A DNA stretch of 64,000 nt from Roseomonas indoligenes (GTDB lineage Bacteria; Pseudomonadota; Alphaproteobacteria; Acetobacterales; Acetobacteraceae), in the NCBI RefSeq assembly GCF_017813365.1, contig NZ_JAGIZA010000004.1:124001-188000 (forward strand), given 5' to 3'. The notes below the pieces were generated by a model. The model was not told the origin of the DNA and did no database searches. It was given only the letters and a program-made list of their open reading frames with translations. The position numbers were made by a program, and so were the translations under genes. Positions within the stretch are counted from its first letter, which is position 1; each line of letters opens with the position of its first letter. This document shows, piece after piece, positions 33,489 to 42,233 of the stretch.

Positions 33489-34130
33489 ATGGAACGGCGC
33501 ATTCTCGTGATCAACCCGAACAAGGATGCCGCCTGTACGGCTGGGATCGCCGCAGCGGTCGCGCCCTATGCCAAGCCTGGCTACGCCCGCTTCGACACGG
33601 TGCAGCTGAAGGATGGGCCTGACGCCATCGCTTCCTGGCGCGACTGGTACAGCGTGGCGCTGCCGCTCTGCGACGTAGTCCAGGCGGAACCTGCCGACGC
33701 CTATGTCATCGCCTGCGTCTCGGATCCTGGCGTCGAGGCGGTGCGGGAGATTACGGACCGGCCGGTGCTCGGGCCCTTCCGCGCCTCCGTGCTCGCTGCC
33801 CTTGCGCGCACGGATCGCTTCGGCGTCATCGCCTTCGTCGATGCCAGCAAGGAGCGGCAGCGCCGCGTGCTCCTCTCGCTCGGCGTTGAATCCCGTCTGT
33901 CCGGTTCGGAGGCTTTGAACCTGCCGATGGCCGCCCTCACGGACCCGGAGGCCCCGCGCACGGCGCTGATGAAGGCCGGGCGAAAGCTGGTTGAGGCAGG
34001 GAGCAGGGCCGTGGTGCTGGGCTGCACCGGCATGGCCAGTCACCGCGGCTACTTGGAAGAAGAACTTGGCGTCCCGGTGATCGAGCCGTGCGCGGCCGTT
34101 GCCGCGCAGGCACTGCTCACCGTCAGCTGA
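33489..34130 (+). CDS. Aspartate/glutamate/hydantoin racemase family protein
   Basis: 213-aa cofactor-independent racemase. It opens with RILVINPNKDAACTAGI; the two catalytic Cys lie in VIACVSDPGVEAV and VVLGCTGMA, and the FGVIAFVDASKERQRRVLLSLGV segment matches hydantoin racemases better than Asp/Glu racemases. Context agrees, since a D-carbamoylase and a hydantoinase-like enzyme lie 1.3-4 kb downstream on the opposite strand. Family substrates also include allantoin and maleate (cis-trans isomerisation), so the exact substrate is open. Confidence 0.85.
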   Translation: MERRILVINPNKDAACTAGIAAAVAPYAKPGYARFDTVQLKDGPDAIASWRDWYSVALPLCDVVQAEPADAYVIACVSDPGVEAVREITDRPVLGPFRASVLAALARTDRFGVIAFVDASKERQRRVLLSLGVESRLSGSEALNLPMAALTDPEAPRTALMKAGRKLVEAGSRAVVLGCTGMASHRGYLEEELGVPVIEPCAAVAAQALLTVS

Positions 34131-34146
34131 GGGTGCGCCTGCCGGC

Positions 34147-34443
34147 CTAACGGGCGGCGAGGCTGCGGCTGGACACATCCGTCGAAAGTGCCGCTCCGGG
34201 CGTTGGCTGGGCCGCCGCGCTCTGTGACATGCGCGCCCGCTCGCGCTCCCAGTACTCACGCCGCAGGTTACGCGTCTCACGCTCCCGGTCGCGCATGTCC
34301 TGGCTCTCACCTGCCTTGGGCGCCTCGGAGCTACTAAGGCGGCCGAAGAGGTTGCCGAACAAGGTGTCCTCCGCGCGCGCGTCCGGAGCACCCACGGCGG
34401 CGAGGCCTGCTACGGCTAGAACGGCAAGGGTTCGCTTCAGCAT
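34147..34443 (-). CDS. Small exported hypothetical protein
   Basis: 98 aa. Signal peptide 1-24 (RTLAVLAVAGLAAVGAPDARA), then LFGNLFGRL and a highly charged helix DRERETRNLRREYWERERARM, ending in a Ser/Ala-rich tail. No known domain. It is the last of three consecutive small exported genes on this strand. Confidence 0.7.
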   Translation of the reverse strand: MLKRTLAVLAVAGLAAVGAPDARAEDTLFGNLFGRLSSSEAPKAGESQDMRDRERETRNLRREYWERERARMSQSAAAQPTPGAALSTDVSSRSLAAR

Positions 34444-34474
34444 GGGGTGATCTCCTGCCCATGCAACGCAAGTT

Positions 34475-34503
34475 GGCGGGCGGGGGTTGCCCGTCCGCCC
34501 GCC
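34475..34503 (-). terminator. Hairpin downstream of small exported gene
   Basis: GGCGGGCGG / CCGCCCGCC, 9-bp perfect stem with an 11-nt loop, in the gap just after the 154-aa gene on the minus strand. No T tract. Confidence 0.4.
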
Positions 34504-34511
34504 GGCGCTGC

Positions 34512-34976
34512 TCAGCGCCGCCGCTCGTCCGCGAGACGACGGCGCTCGTCGTCGAGACGGCGCTGCTGGTCGTCAAGCTGGCGTTGCCGATCCGCTGCCT
34601 GACGGTCGCGGTCGAAGGACTGGCGGTCACGGTCAAAGCGGGCGCGCTCGTCCGGAGATATACGCTCGCCGCGGCTCTCACGCCGCGCCCGGTCGCGCTC
34701 CCAGGCCTCGCGGCGGCGCTCGGCCTCCATGCGCTCCTCCTCCCCGCGGCGGCGGTCGCGTTCGCCGGCCCAGCGGCGCTCCTCGTCGCTGTCACGCCGG
34801 GCTTCGTCGCGGCGCCGGCGATCCTCATCCTCCGCACGGCGGATGCCGTCATCCCGGTTGCCGCCGAACTGGCGCAGGGCCTCGCCTACCAGCCCGTTGA
34901 TGTCCTGCGCGCCAGCGGGCGCGGCGCCGAGGGCGACCAGGGCAAGGGGGATCGTCAGCAGGGCGCGACGGCGCAT
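34512..34976 (-). CDS. Exported Arg/Asp/Glu-rich protein
   Basis: 154 aa. Signal peptide 1-23 (RALLTIPLALVALGAAPAGA), a short ordered region DINGLVGEALRQFGGNRDDG, then about 110 residues composed almost wholly of Arg, Asp, Glu, Gln and Ala. The end has heptad-like repeats FDRDRQSFDRDRQAADRQRQ and LDDQQRRLDDERRRLADERRR. It is probably a single long charged helix in the periplasm. No family recognised. Low-complexity translation on both strands makes the coding strand slightly uncertain, but the signal peptide supports this one. Confidence 0.68.
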   Translation of the reverse strand: MRRRALLTIPLALVALGAAPAGAQDINGLVGEALRQFGGNRDDGIRRAEDEDRRRRDEARRDSDEERRWAGERDRRRGEEERMEAERRREAWERDRARRESRGERISPDERARFDRDRQSFDRDRQAADRQRQLDDQQRRLDDERRRLADERRR

Positions 34977-35074
34977 GGCATCCTCCAGAATTCGGCCCGC
35001 AGTGGGCCATGTGGGGAGGAAACGCCCCTTCCGTGTCGACGTTGCGGCGCCGGCATGGCCGATCCGGGGCGGCC

Positions 35075-35377
35075 TCAGCGCTGGGGGTTATCGCTCAGCA
35101 ACGGAAGATTCGTGCCGCCGGGCTGCTGGGGGGAGGCGTTGCGCGATTCGATGCGGCCCGGCTCCAGCGTCGGGCGTGTCCGATTCATGTCGTCCACCAC
35201 GCCGGGCGTGCTGGGGCCGCCGCGCTCCAGGTCGCGGGCCACTTCGGTAACGCGGTCCTGGCGCTGGTCACTCTCCACCTGCCGCTGCGCCTGCTCCTGG
35301 GCGGGGCTGGCGGCCTGGGCGGCTCCAGTGACGAGCGGCATGGAAAGAACGGTGAGAACGAGAAGGGTGCGGCGCAT
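35075..35377 (-). CDS. Small exported hydrophilic protein
   Basis: 100 aa. Signal peptide (RRTLLVLTVLSMPLVTGAAQA), then a Gln/Arg/Asp-rich segment EQAQRQVESDQRQDRVTEV and a Pro/Asn-rich tail. ATG at 35377 has GGAGG about 8 nt upstream. It is the first of three similar small exported genes and follows the D-carbamoylase gene by 72 nt. Confidence 0.68.
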   Translation of the reverse strand: MRRTLLVLTVLSMPLVTGAAQAASPAQEQAQRQVESDQRQDRVTEVARDLERGGPSTPGVVDDMNRTRPTLEPGRIESRNASPQQPGGTNLPLLSDNPQR

Positions 35378-35449
35378 GAGGTACCTCCGCCCCTTCAACG
35401 CGGCCCGGCGCCGAAAGGTTCGGGCCGGGGAACGGCAAGCGCCGACGCC

Positions 35450-36418
35450 TCAGCCGGCCGAGGGCGCCCAGTCCTGCGGTGCCTCCGCCCCCGTCTGCCC
35501 GGTGATGCGGCCATAGGCCTCTACGCGGCGATGGGCGGCGAAGTTGAAGATTGTGCTCCGTCCGAGCTCGCACATGCCGAGGTCGAGATCCGCGGTGATC
35601 AGCTCGTCGTCCCAGGAGGTGGCCTGGGCCATGATCTCGCCTTGCGGGTTGACGATGATGGAATGGCCGAACAGCTCGTGCCCGTCCTCAACCCCTGCCT
35701 TCGCCGTGGCGACCCCGAAGCAGGCGTTCTGGTAGCAGCCCGCCTGAATGGACAGGTGAGAGTGCAGCACGCGGAGGTGATGCGCCTCGAAGCCACGGTT
35801 GTCCTGGTTCAGGCTCGGCGTGTTGTAGCCGAGCATGACCAGCTCGACGCTCTGCAGCCCCAGCACGCGCCAGGCCTCTGGCCAGCGGCGGTCGTTGCAG
35901 ATGAGCATGCCGACGTTCACCGGCCCCGCGCCGCCGACCGGCGCCCGCACCACGGGGAAGCCGAGGTCGCCCACCTCGAAATAGCGCTTCTCCAGGTGCT
36001 GCACCGTGCGGACCGGATCGTAATCCTTGTGCCCGGGCAGGTGCACCTTGCGGTACTTCAGCACCATCTCGCCCGAGGGGTGGAAGAAACCGGCGGTGTT
36101 GAAGCGGCGCCCGTCCGGCGTCTTCTCGGCATAACCGAGGTGGAAGGCGATGTTGTATTTCCGCGCCGCCTCGAAGAGCGGGGCGGTCTGGTTCGAGGGG
36201 AGCGCGGTCTCGTACCAGTCGTCGGCGGCGGCGATGTCCTCCTCGTACCAGCGCGGGAAGAAGGTTGTCAGCGCCAGCTCCGGGAAGACCACCACCTCCA
36301 CGCCGCGCTGGTGTGCGCGCTCCATCAGCCGGACCATGCGGCCCACGGAGACGTCGCGGCCCTCCGCCTTCTGGATGGGGCCGAGCTGCGCGGCGGCGAC
36401 GGTGAGGCGGCGGGTCAT
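35450..36418 (-). CDS. N-carbamoyl-D-amino-acid hydrolase (D-carbamoylase), nitrilase superfamily
   Basis: 322-aa CN-hydrolase. Catalytic triad Glu47 (FPELALTTFFPRW), Lys124 (KYRKVHLPGH) and Cys174 (LICNDRRWPE). FPELALTTFFPRW, HLEKRYFEVGDLGFPV, NDRRWPEAWRV and SIQAGCYQN closely match Agrobacterium D-carbamoylases, which hydrolyse N-carbamoyl-D-amino acids to D-amino acid, CO2 and ammonia. AGAGGACG precedes the ATG. An AT-rich patch (36464-36473) could hold a -10 element. It is downstream of a hydantoinase-like gene and two small membrane genes on the same strand. Confidence 0.92.
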   Translation of the reverse strand: MTRRLTVAAAQLGPIQKAEGRDVSVGRMVRLMERAHQRGVEVVVFPELALTTFFPRWYEEDIAAADDWYETALPSNQTAPLFEAARKYNIAFHLGYAEKTPDGRRFNTAGFFHPSGEMVLKYRKVHLPGHKDYDPVRTVQHLEKRYFEVGDLGFPVVRAPVGGAGPVNVGMLICNDRRWPEAWRVLGLQSVELVMLGYNTPSLNQDNRGFEAHHLRVLHSHLSIQAGCYQNACFGVATAKAGVEDGHELFGHSIIVNPQGEIMAQATSWDDELITADLDLGMCELGRSTIFNFAAHRRVEAYGRITGQTGAEAPQDWAPSAG

Positions 36419-36506
36419 GCTCTACGTCCTCTCGGGTGCGCGCCGCTCCCGCGGCCTGCGCACATATAATAGATGGATCCTGCGCCCAGCCCGGGGCGGC
36501 GGCGGT

Positions 36507-36776
36507 TTAGTCCCGCCCCTCGGGCTTGCGCCAGGGGGCCGCGTCCGCCGGCGGCGGGGCACGGCGGCCCGTTGGCGGCGGGATCGGCGCGGGGGGCGGA
36601 ACCTCGCTCTCCGGCAGGACAAGGGCCGCAAGCCACCAGGCAAGCCGCCCGCAGGCGATCGCGCAGACCAGGGCAATCAGCGCGTTCGGCACGGAGGTGC
36701 CAGGCCCCGTGAGCCAGATCCAGCCGGCGAAGCCGAGCAGCGCGCCGACGATCGCGATGAGGAGCGAGCGCGTCAT
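36507..36776 (-). CDS. Small membrane protein, two helices and Pro-rich tail
   Basis: 89-aa hypothetical protein. Helices at about residues 3-22 and 30-53, then a Pro-rich cytoplasmic tail (PPPAPIPPPTGRRAPPP). ATG at 36776 overlaps the stop of the upstream 60-aa gene (ATGA). It has no recognised family; its place between hydantoinase and carbamoylase genes suggests a link to ureide metabolism or transport, which is inference. Confidence 0.62.
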   Translation of the reverse strand: MTRSLLIAIVGALLGFAGWIWLTGPGTSVPNALIALVCAIACGRLAWWLAALVLPESEVPPPAPIPPPTGRRAPPPADAAPWRKPEGRD

Positions 36777-36955
36777 CGACGCCTCCGCAGCAATCCGAAG
36801 GCGCCAACGGCGATGGCGATCATGAGGTACCCCAGGAAGTGCGCCATCCCGAAGCCGCCGAAACCGAGGCCGAATGCGACGAAGAGCCCCAGGCCGAGCA
36901 CCGCGATCATCGCGATCAGCAGGCCCGGTGTCTCCGGCGGCCGCATTCTCCTCAT
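36773..36955 (-). CDS. Small two-helix membrane protein
   Basis: 60 aa with two hydrophobic helices (about 11-33 and 36-54, Gly/Phe-rich) ending in RRRR. Both ends overlap neighbours by ATGA: with the hydantoinase-like gene upstream and the 89-aa gene downstream. The tight coupling supports it as a real gene despite its size. Confidence 0.62.
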   Translation of the reverse strand: MRRMRPPETPGLLIAMIAVLGLGLFVAFGLGFGGFGMAHFLGYLMIAIAVGAFGLLRRRR

Positions 36956-38334
36956 GCCAGGGCCACGGGCCGGTTGTGCTGGCGCGGCACGAAGCGGCCA
37001 TGGCCCGGCTTCGCCAGCACCGCTTCGCCGTCCCAGATGCGGCGGCCGCGCAGGTAGGTGGCGGCCACGCGGCCCTTCAGGGCGCGGCCGTGATAGGCGG
37101 AGTGCCGGAACTCCGGCCGGTCCAGGATTTTCGCCTCGTCGAAGGTGAAGTCGCCCCGCTCGATCACGCAGAGGTCGGCGTCGGAGCCGACCGCGATGGA
37201 GCCCTTCTTCGGGTCCAGCCCGTGGTAGCGCGCCGGCTCCGCCGCGCAGTACTTGGCCATGAGAGTGGGCGAGAGCCCGCGCTCCTCCAGCAGCGTGAAC
37301 ATGACCGGCGCGAAGCTCTGCATCCCCGTCAGCCCGGCGCCGAGAGCGAAGATGTCGCCCTTGTAGATCTTACGGTCGCGCTGCCAGGGGGCGTGATCGG
37401 TGGAGATATAGGCGCACTTGCCGGCCAGCAGCGCGGCCCACATGCGCTCCACCTCATCCCCGGTGCGGAAGGGCGGGTTGCACTTCCCGAAGCCCTCCAG
37501 GCGAACGATGTCATCCTCCGTCATGCAGAAATAGTGCAGGCATCCCTCGCCGGAGGAACGGGCGCCGTGGGAGCGGAAGTCCTCCGCGATCTCGAAGCCG
37601 CGGGCGAGGGAGGAATGGGCGATGTGGACATGCGCCCCCGTCTCAAGCCCGATCTCGAAGATGGCGAGGTTCGCCAGGTTCTCCGCCAGCGGCGGGCGGG
37701 TGCGGCAGTGCCAGATCGGATCGGTGTGCCCGGCCGCCTTCGCCTCGGCGGTAAGCTTCACCACCAGCTCCTGGTCCTCATTATGGACCGCGACCATGAG
37801 GTTGGTCTTCGCGATCTCCGCGAATGCCTCTCGCATCAGCCCCGGCTCGATCCGGGGGAAGCGCACGGCATCGTACTCATAGGTGGAGAACTTGAAGGAG
37901 CAGGCGCCGGCCTCGGCCAGCGGAGCGATCGCCTCGACACCGCCATCCTTCTTGATTGTGCCATAGAGTGCCACGTCCACATGGGCCAGCCGGTGCAGCC
38001 ACTCCACCTTGTCGCGGAAGATCGTGGCGTCCGTGACGGGCAGGGGAATGTCGTAGGGCATGTCAACGCAGGTCGTCACGCCGCCGGCAGCGGCGGAGAG
38101 GGTGGCGCCCTCGATCCCCGGCCAACCGATGGAGCTGGCCGTGTGCATGTGGCCGTCCACCAGACCTGGGAAGACGAGGCGGCCGGACTGGTCCTCCGTT
38201 TCCATAGCCGGCGGCGGCTCGCCCTGGCCGATGGCCGCAATGGTCTCCCCGCGCACGGCGACGTAGCCGCCCTTCATCACCCCCTCCGGCAGGACAAGGT
38301 CACCGAGGATCACGCGGTCATAGGGCTGGCTCAT
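36952..38334 (-). CDS. Hydantoinase/dihydropyrimidinase/allantoinase-type amidohydrolase
   Basis: 460-aa amidohydrolase-superfamily enzyme for cyclic amides. Metal ligands visible: His-x-His in VDGHMHTASS, the carboxylated Lys in CSFKFSTYEY, His in VAVHNEDQEL, His in VHIAHSSLA and Asp in ISTDHAPW. The C-terminal beta-sandwich includes GSIAVGSDADLCVIE. KFST and STDHAPW lean towards allantoinase, but the D-carbamoylase and racemase nearby fit hydantoinase. It is the first gene of a coupled run with two small membrane genes and the carbamoylase. Confidence 0.87.
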   Translation of the reverse strand: MSQPYDRVILGDLVLPEGVMKGGYVAVRGETIAAIGQGEPPPAMETEDQSGRLVFPGLVDGHMHTASSIGWPGIEGATLSAAAGGVTTCVDMPYDIPLPVTDATIFRDKVEWLHRLAHVDVALYGTIKKDGGVEAIAPLAEAGACSFKFSTYEYDAVRFPRIEPGLMREAFAEIAKTNLMVAVHNEDQELVVKLTAEAKAAGHTDPIWHCRTRPPLAENLANLAIFEIGLETGAHVHIAHSSLARGFEIAEDFRSHGARSSGEGCLHYFCMTEDDIVRLEGFGKCNPPFRTGDEVERMWAALLAGKCAYISTDHAPWQRDRKIYKGDIFALGAGLTGMQSFAPVMFTLLEERGLSPTLMAKYCAAEPARYHGLDPKKGSIAVGSDADLCVIERGDFTFDEAKILDRPEFRHSAYHGRALKGRVAATYLRGRRIWDGEAVLAKPGHGRFVPRQHNRPVALA

Positions 38335-38369
38335 GCGGCATCCAGGTTTTGCTGCGGGGCAGCGAGAGG

Positions 38370-39299
38370 TTAGGGCAGATCGGCGGGCGGGTGTATCCCA
38401 CCCGGTGCGGGGAAAAGCTTCTCGGCCAGGGAAAGCGCCAGTCCCGCCGCCTCGCTCTCCCGTTCCGCGTTCCAGGCCAGGGCGACGCCGACGGCACGGA
38501 TCGGCCCGGCCAGCGTGCGGAAGGCGACCCCGGGCGGCCGCAGCCGCGCCATGCCGGACGAGACCAGGGCGACGCCCAGCCCCGCCGCCACGAAGCCGAG
38601 CTGCGCCATGGCCGAACCCACCTCCCGCAAGGTCCGCGGCGCGAAGCCGGCGTTTCGGCAGGCAGCGACCATGGCATCGGCATAAGCGGGGGAGATGGCG
38701 CGGGGCAGCAGAAGCATCGGCTCGTCCGCCAGCAGCGCGAGCGGTAGCGGATCGGGCGCTTGGAGCAGCGCGTGGCCCGCCGGCAGCGCCGCGAGGAGGT
38801 GGTCGTCCCCCAGGGGCCGAATGCGGATGGGCGGGCGGGCGCGGTCGTCGCGCAACAGGGCAATGTCCACCTCGCCGCGCCGCAGCGCCTCCAGCGCGTC
38901 CGCCGTGTCCATCTCCCGCACGGAAACCGCCGCTTCCGGCCGCTCCGCGGAGATGGAGCGGACCAGCGGCGGGAGTTCATCGAACAGGGCGGAGGTGACG
39001 CAGGCGATCGCGACCGGCGCATGGCGGCCCGCGCGCAGCTCCCGCGCCAACGCCTCCAGCGCGCCGGCATCCTCGGCCAGGCGACGGGCCAGCGGCAGCA
39101 GCGCCTCTCCCGCGCGCGTCGGGCGCGTGCCGCGTCCCGTGCGCTCCAGCAGGCGCACGCCCAGCTCCTTCTCCAGCGCCTGGATCTGCGCGGTCAGCGG
39201 CGGCTGGGAGAGGCCGAGCCGGGCGGCGGCGCGCCCGAAATGCCCTTCCTCCGCGACGGCGAGAAAATGGCCGAGGCGTCGGACGAGGCGGAAATCCAT
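38370..39299 (-). CDS. LysR-family transcriptional regulator
   Basis: 309 aa. The N-terminal winged helix-turn-helix is RRLGHFLAVAEEGHFGRAAARLGLSQPPLTAQIQALEKELG (core FGRAAARLGLSQPPLT), and the C-terminal region is a periplasmic-binding-like effector domain (VAIACVTSALFDELPPLV through GFVAAGLGVALV). ATG at 39299 begins the canonical MDFRLVRRL; an in-frame start at 39335 is less likely. It is divergent from prpD with a 100-nt gap, so it is the likely regulator of prpDC, though its 3' neighbour is the hydantoinase operon. Confidence 0.92.
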   Translation of the reverse strand: MDFRLVRRLGHFLAVAEEGHFGRAAARLGLSQPPLTAQIQALEKELGVRLLERTGRGTRPTRAGEALLPLARRLAEDAGALEALARELRAGRHAPVAIACVTSALFDELPPLVRSISAERPEAAVSVREMDTADALEALRRGEVDIALLRDDRARPPIRIRPLGDDHLLAALPAGHALLQAPDPLPLALLADEPMLLLPRAISPAYADAMVAACRNAGFAPRTLREVGSAMAQLGFVAAGLGVALVSSGMARLRPPGVAFRTLAGPIRAVGVALAWNAERESEAAGLALSLAEKLFPAPGGIHPPADLP

Positions 39300-39399
39300 G
39301 CGCGATACGGAAACGCTATCGCGCGCCGCCGTCAATCGGATTGGACGATGATCCGGCCGGGGTGCAGAACCGCGCTCCCAAGAGAGGAAGGAAAGCCCG

Positions 39400-40929
39400 G
39401 TGCAGACGCATCCCGTGAAGGTCTACCCGTCCAAGGCGCTGCTGAAGCGCGAGGACCAGCTCGCCTGGAAGATCGCGGCGGTGGCCGCCGACCCGGTGGC
39501 CGTGCCCCACGACACGGCAGCCATGATCATCAACCGCGTGATCGACAACGCCGCCGTTGCCATCGCGGCCATCAACCGCTCCGCCCCCACCTCCGCGCGC
39601 CAGATGGCGCTGGGGCATCCGCGGCCGGGCGGCGCGACGGTGTTCGGCGTCGATCCCTCCGTCCGCGTTTCGCCGGAATGGGCGGCCTGGGCGAACGGCA
39701 CCGCGGTGCGCGAGCTGGACATGCACGACACCTTCCTGGCCGCCGACTACTCCCACCCCGGCGACAACATCCCGCCGATCCTCGCCGTGGCCCAGACCAT
39801 GAAGAAGGACGGCGCGGCGCTGATGCGGGCCCTCGCGACGGGATACGAGATCCACATCGACCTGGTGCGGGCCATCTGCCTGCACGAGCACAAGGTGGAC
39901 CATATCGCCCATCTCTGCCCCGCCCAGGCCGCCGGTCTCGGCACGCTGCTAGGGCTGGACCAGGTGACGATCTTCCAGGCCGTGCAACAGGCCCTGCATG
40001 TCAGCGTGACCTTCCGCCAGAGCCGCAAGGGCGAGATCAGCAGCTGGAAGGCCTTTGCCCCCGCCCATGCCGGAAAGCTGGCGGTGGAGGCGGTGGACCG
40101 CGCCATGCGCGGGGAGGGGGCACCGAGCCCGATCTACGAAGGCGAGGACTCCGTGATCGCCTGGGTGCTGTCCGGCCGGACCCACCGCTACCAGGGCGAC
40201 GTGTACGAGCCCGTCTACTACGAGGTGCCCCTTCCCGCTGCAGGCGAGGCGAAGCGCGCTATCCTCGACAGCTACACGAAGGAGCACTCGGCCGAGTACC
40301 AGTCCCAGGCCCTCATCGACCTCGCCTTCCGCATGCGGGACAAGATCAAGGACCTGGAGCAGGTGGAGAAGATCCTTCTTCATACCTCCCATCACACCCA
40401 CTACGTCATCGGCACGGGCGCCAACGACCCGCAGAAGATGGATCCCACCGCCAGCCGCGAGACGCTGGACCACTCCATCATGTACATCTTCACCGTCGCT
40501 CTGCAGGACGGGCGCTGGCACCACGTGGACAGCTACGCGCCGGAGCGCGCCGCCCGGTCCGACACCGTCCGCCTCTGGCACAAGATGGAGACGCGCGAGG
40601 ATCCGGAGTGGACGCGCCGCTACCACTCCCGCGACCCGAACGAGCTCGCCTTCGGCGGCCGGGTGGAGATCACCCTGAAGGACGGCACGGTGCTGGTGGA
40701 CGAGCTGGCCGTCGCCAACGCCCACCCGCTTGGGGCGAAGCCCTTCGGCCGCGCTGACTACATCCGCAAGTTCCGCATCCTGACGGACGGGATCGTGGAC
40801 GCGGCCGAGGCCGACCGCTTCATCGCCGCGGCGGAGAACCTGCCGAACCTCAAGGCCGGGGAGCTGGATCAACTCACCGTCCGCCTGCCGGAGGGCAAGC
40901 TGGCCGTCGGCAGGCCCGGCATCTTCTGA
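39400..40929 (+). CDS. prpD: MmgE/PrpD-family 2-methylcitrate dehydratase
   Basis: 509-aa PrpD-family lyase, dehydrating 2-methylcitrate to cis-2-methylaconitate in propionate catabolism. Recognised by [29 protein letters not shown] ([17 protein letters not shown] is the PrpD signature), [17 protein letters not shown] and [24 protein letters not shown] start with AGAGGAAGGAAAG upstream. It is followed by prpC. PrpD homologues also include itaconate-type dehydratases, but prpC downstream supports this function. Confidence 0.92.
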   Translation: MQTHPVKVYPSKALLKREDQLAWKIAAVAADPVAVPHDTAAMIINRVIDNAAVAIAAINRSAPTSARQMALGHPRPGGATVFGVDPSVRVSPEWAAWANGTAVRELDMHDTFLAADYSHPGDNIPPILAVAQTMKKDGAALMRALATGYEIHIDLVRAICLHEHKVDHIAHLCPAQAAGLGTLLGLDQVTIFQAVQQALHVSVTFRQSRKGEISSWKAFAPAHAGKLAVEAVDRAMRGEGAPSPIYEGEDSVIAWVLSGRTHRYQGDVYEPVYYEVPLPAAGEAKRAILDSYTKEHSAEYQSQALIDLAFRMRDKIKDLEQVEKILLHTSHHTHYVIGTGANDPQKMDPTASRETLDHSIMYIFTVALQDGRWHHVDSYAPERAARSDTVRLWHKMETREDPEWTRRYHSRDPNELAFGGRVEITLKDGTVLVDELAVANAHPLGAKPFGRADYIRKFRILTDGIVDAAEADRFIAAAENLPNLKAGELDQLTVRLPEGKLAVGRPGIF

Positions 40930-40936
40930 GCCAGGC

Positions 40937-40965
40937 CCGCGCCGCCGGACCGCCCGGCGGCGCGG
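40937..40965 (+). terminator. Hairpin in the prpD-prpC gap
   Basis: Perfect 12-bp GC stem (40937-40948 / 40954-40965) with a 5-nt loop, followed by the prpC ribosome-binding site. No T tract, so it is more likely an mRNA-stabilising or attenuating element than a full terminator. Confidence 0.5.
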
Positions 40966-40996
40966 CCGCACCGAACGACAATCAGGAGGAAGAACC

Positions 40997-42133
40997 ATGA
41001 GCGAAGCCCAGCCCGACATCCGCAAGGGCCTTGTCGGCGTCATCGCCGACGTTTCCGCCGTCTCCAAGGTGATGCCGGAGACGAACAGCCTCACCTATCG
41101 CGGCTACCCCGTGCAGGACCTGGCGGAGGAATGTTCCTTCGAGGAGGTCGCCTATCTCCTCTGGAACGGGGAGCTGCCGAACGCCACGCAGCTCGCCGAG
41201 TTCCGGCGGGAGGAGGCCTCCCAGCGCGCGCTGACGCCGGCGCTGCTGGAGGTGATCCGCGCCTTCCCGCGCGACGCCCACCCGATGGACGCCATCCGCA
41301 CCGCCGTCTCCTTCCTCGGTATGGAGGATCCGGACACGGCCGACGTGTCCGAGCCCGCCACCCGCCGCAAGGCGATGCGGCTGCTGGCGAAGATCCCGAC
41401 CGCGATTGCGGCGGCCCACCGCGCCTCCAAGGGGCTGGATCCGGTGGCGCCCGATCCCTCCCTCACCTTCGCGGAGAACTTCTTCCACGTCGTCTTCGGC
41501 AAGGTGCCGCAGCCCGAGGTGGTGAAGGCCTTCGACGTTTCCCTCATCCTCTACGCGGAGCACGGGTTCAACGCCTCCACCTTCACCGCCCGCCTCATCA
41601 CCTCCACCGGCGGGGACCTGCACGGGGCGGTGACGGGCGGCATCGCCGCGCTGAAAGGCCCGCTGCATGGCGGCGCCAACGAGGCGGTGATGCACATGCT
41701 GACGGAAATCGGCCAGCCGGAGGCGGCGGTGGAATGGCTGCAATCCCGCTTCGACCACAAGGCGCTGGTGATGGGCTTTGGCCACCGCGTCTACAAGAAC
41801 GGCGACAGCCGCGTCCCCACCATGACGAAATACGCCGAGAAGATGGCAGAGGTGGTGGGCGATCGCCGCTGGATGGAGATGTCCCGCCTGCTGGCGGGTG
41901 AGATGCTGACGAAGAAGAACATCCACCCGAACCTGGATTTCCCGGCAGGGCCCGCCTACCACCTGATGGGCTTCGACATCCCGCTCTTCACGCCGATCTT
42001 CGTCGCCTCCCGCATCACCGGATGGGCGGCGCACGTGATCGAGCAGGCCGCCGACAACCGTCTTATCCGCCCGCTCTCGCACTACACGGGCGCGGCGCAG
42101 CGCGCGGTTCCCGCGATGGCGGAGCGCGGCTGA
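40997..42133 (+). CDS. prpC: 2-methylcitrate synthase / citrate synthase family
   Basis: 378-aa citrate-synthase-fold enzyme condensing propionyl-CoA with oxaloacetate. Catalytic residues are in LYAEHGFNASTF (His), MGFGHRVYKNGD (His) and NLDFPAGPAYHLMG (Asp). LKGPLHGGANEAVM and length match the short PrpC-type enzymes. CAGGAGGAAG precedes the ATG. It is the second gene of the prpDC operon; no prpB (methylisocitrate lyase) is in the window. Confidence 0.93.
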   Translation: MSEAQPDIRKGLVGVIADVSAVSKVMPETNSLTYRGYPVQDLAEECSFEEVAYLLWNGELPNATQLAEFRREEASQRALTPALLEVIRAFPRDAHPMDAIRTAVSFLGMEDPDTADVSEPATRRKAMRLLAKIPTAIAAAHRASKGLDPVAPDPSLTFAENFFHVVFGKVPQPEVVKAFDVSLILYAEHGFNASTFTARLITSTGGDLHGAVTGGIAALKGPLHGGANEAVMHMLTEIGQPEAAVEWLQSRFDHKALVMGFGHRVYKNGDSRVPTMTKYAEKMAEVVGDRRWMEMSRLLAGEMLTKKNIHPNLDFPAGPAYHLMGFDIPLFTPIFVASRITGWAAHVIEQAADNRLIRPLSHYTGAAQRAVPAMAERG

Positions 42134-42137
42134 CGGG

Positions 42138-42178
42138 GTCGCGTGCGGGCGGTACGACGCGCACCGCCCGCACGCGAC
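42138..42178 (+). terminator. Long terminator hairpin after prpC
   Basis: Perfect 16-bp stem (42138-42153 / 42163-42178) with a 9-nt loop, 4 nt after the prpC stop. No U tract follows, but the stem is strong and position fits the end of the prp operon. Confidence 0.65.
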
Positions 42179-42233
42179 GACCAGCACAGGACAGCATGGC
42201 GCGACGCAACGTGCGACGATGCGAGTCGGATGC

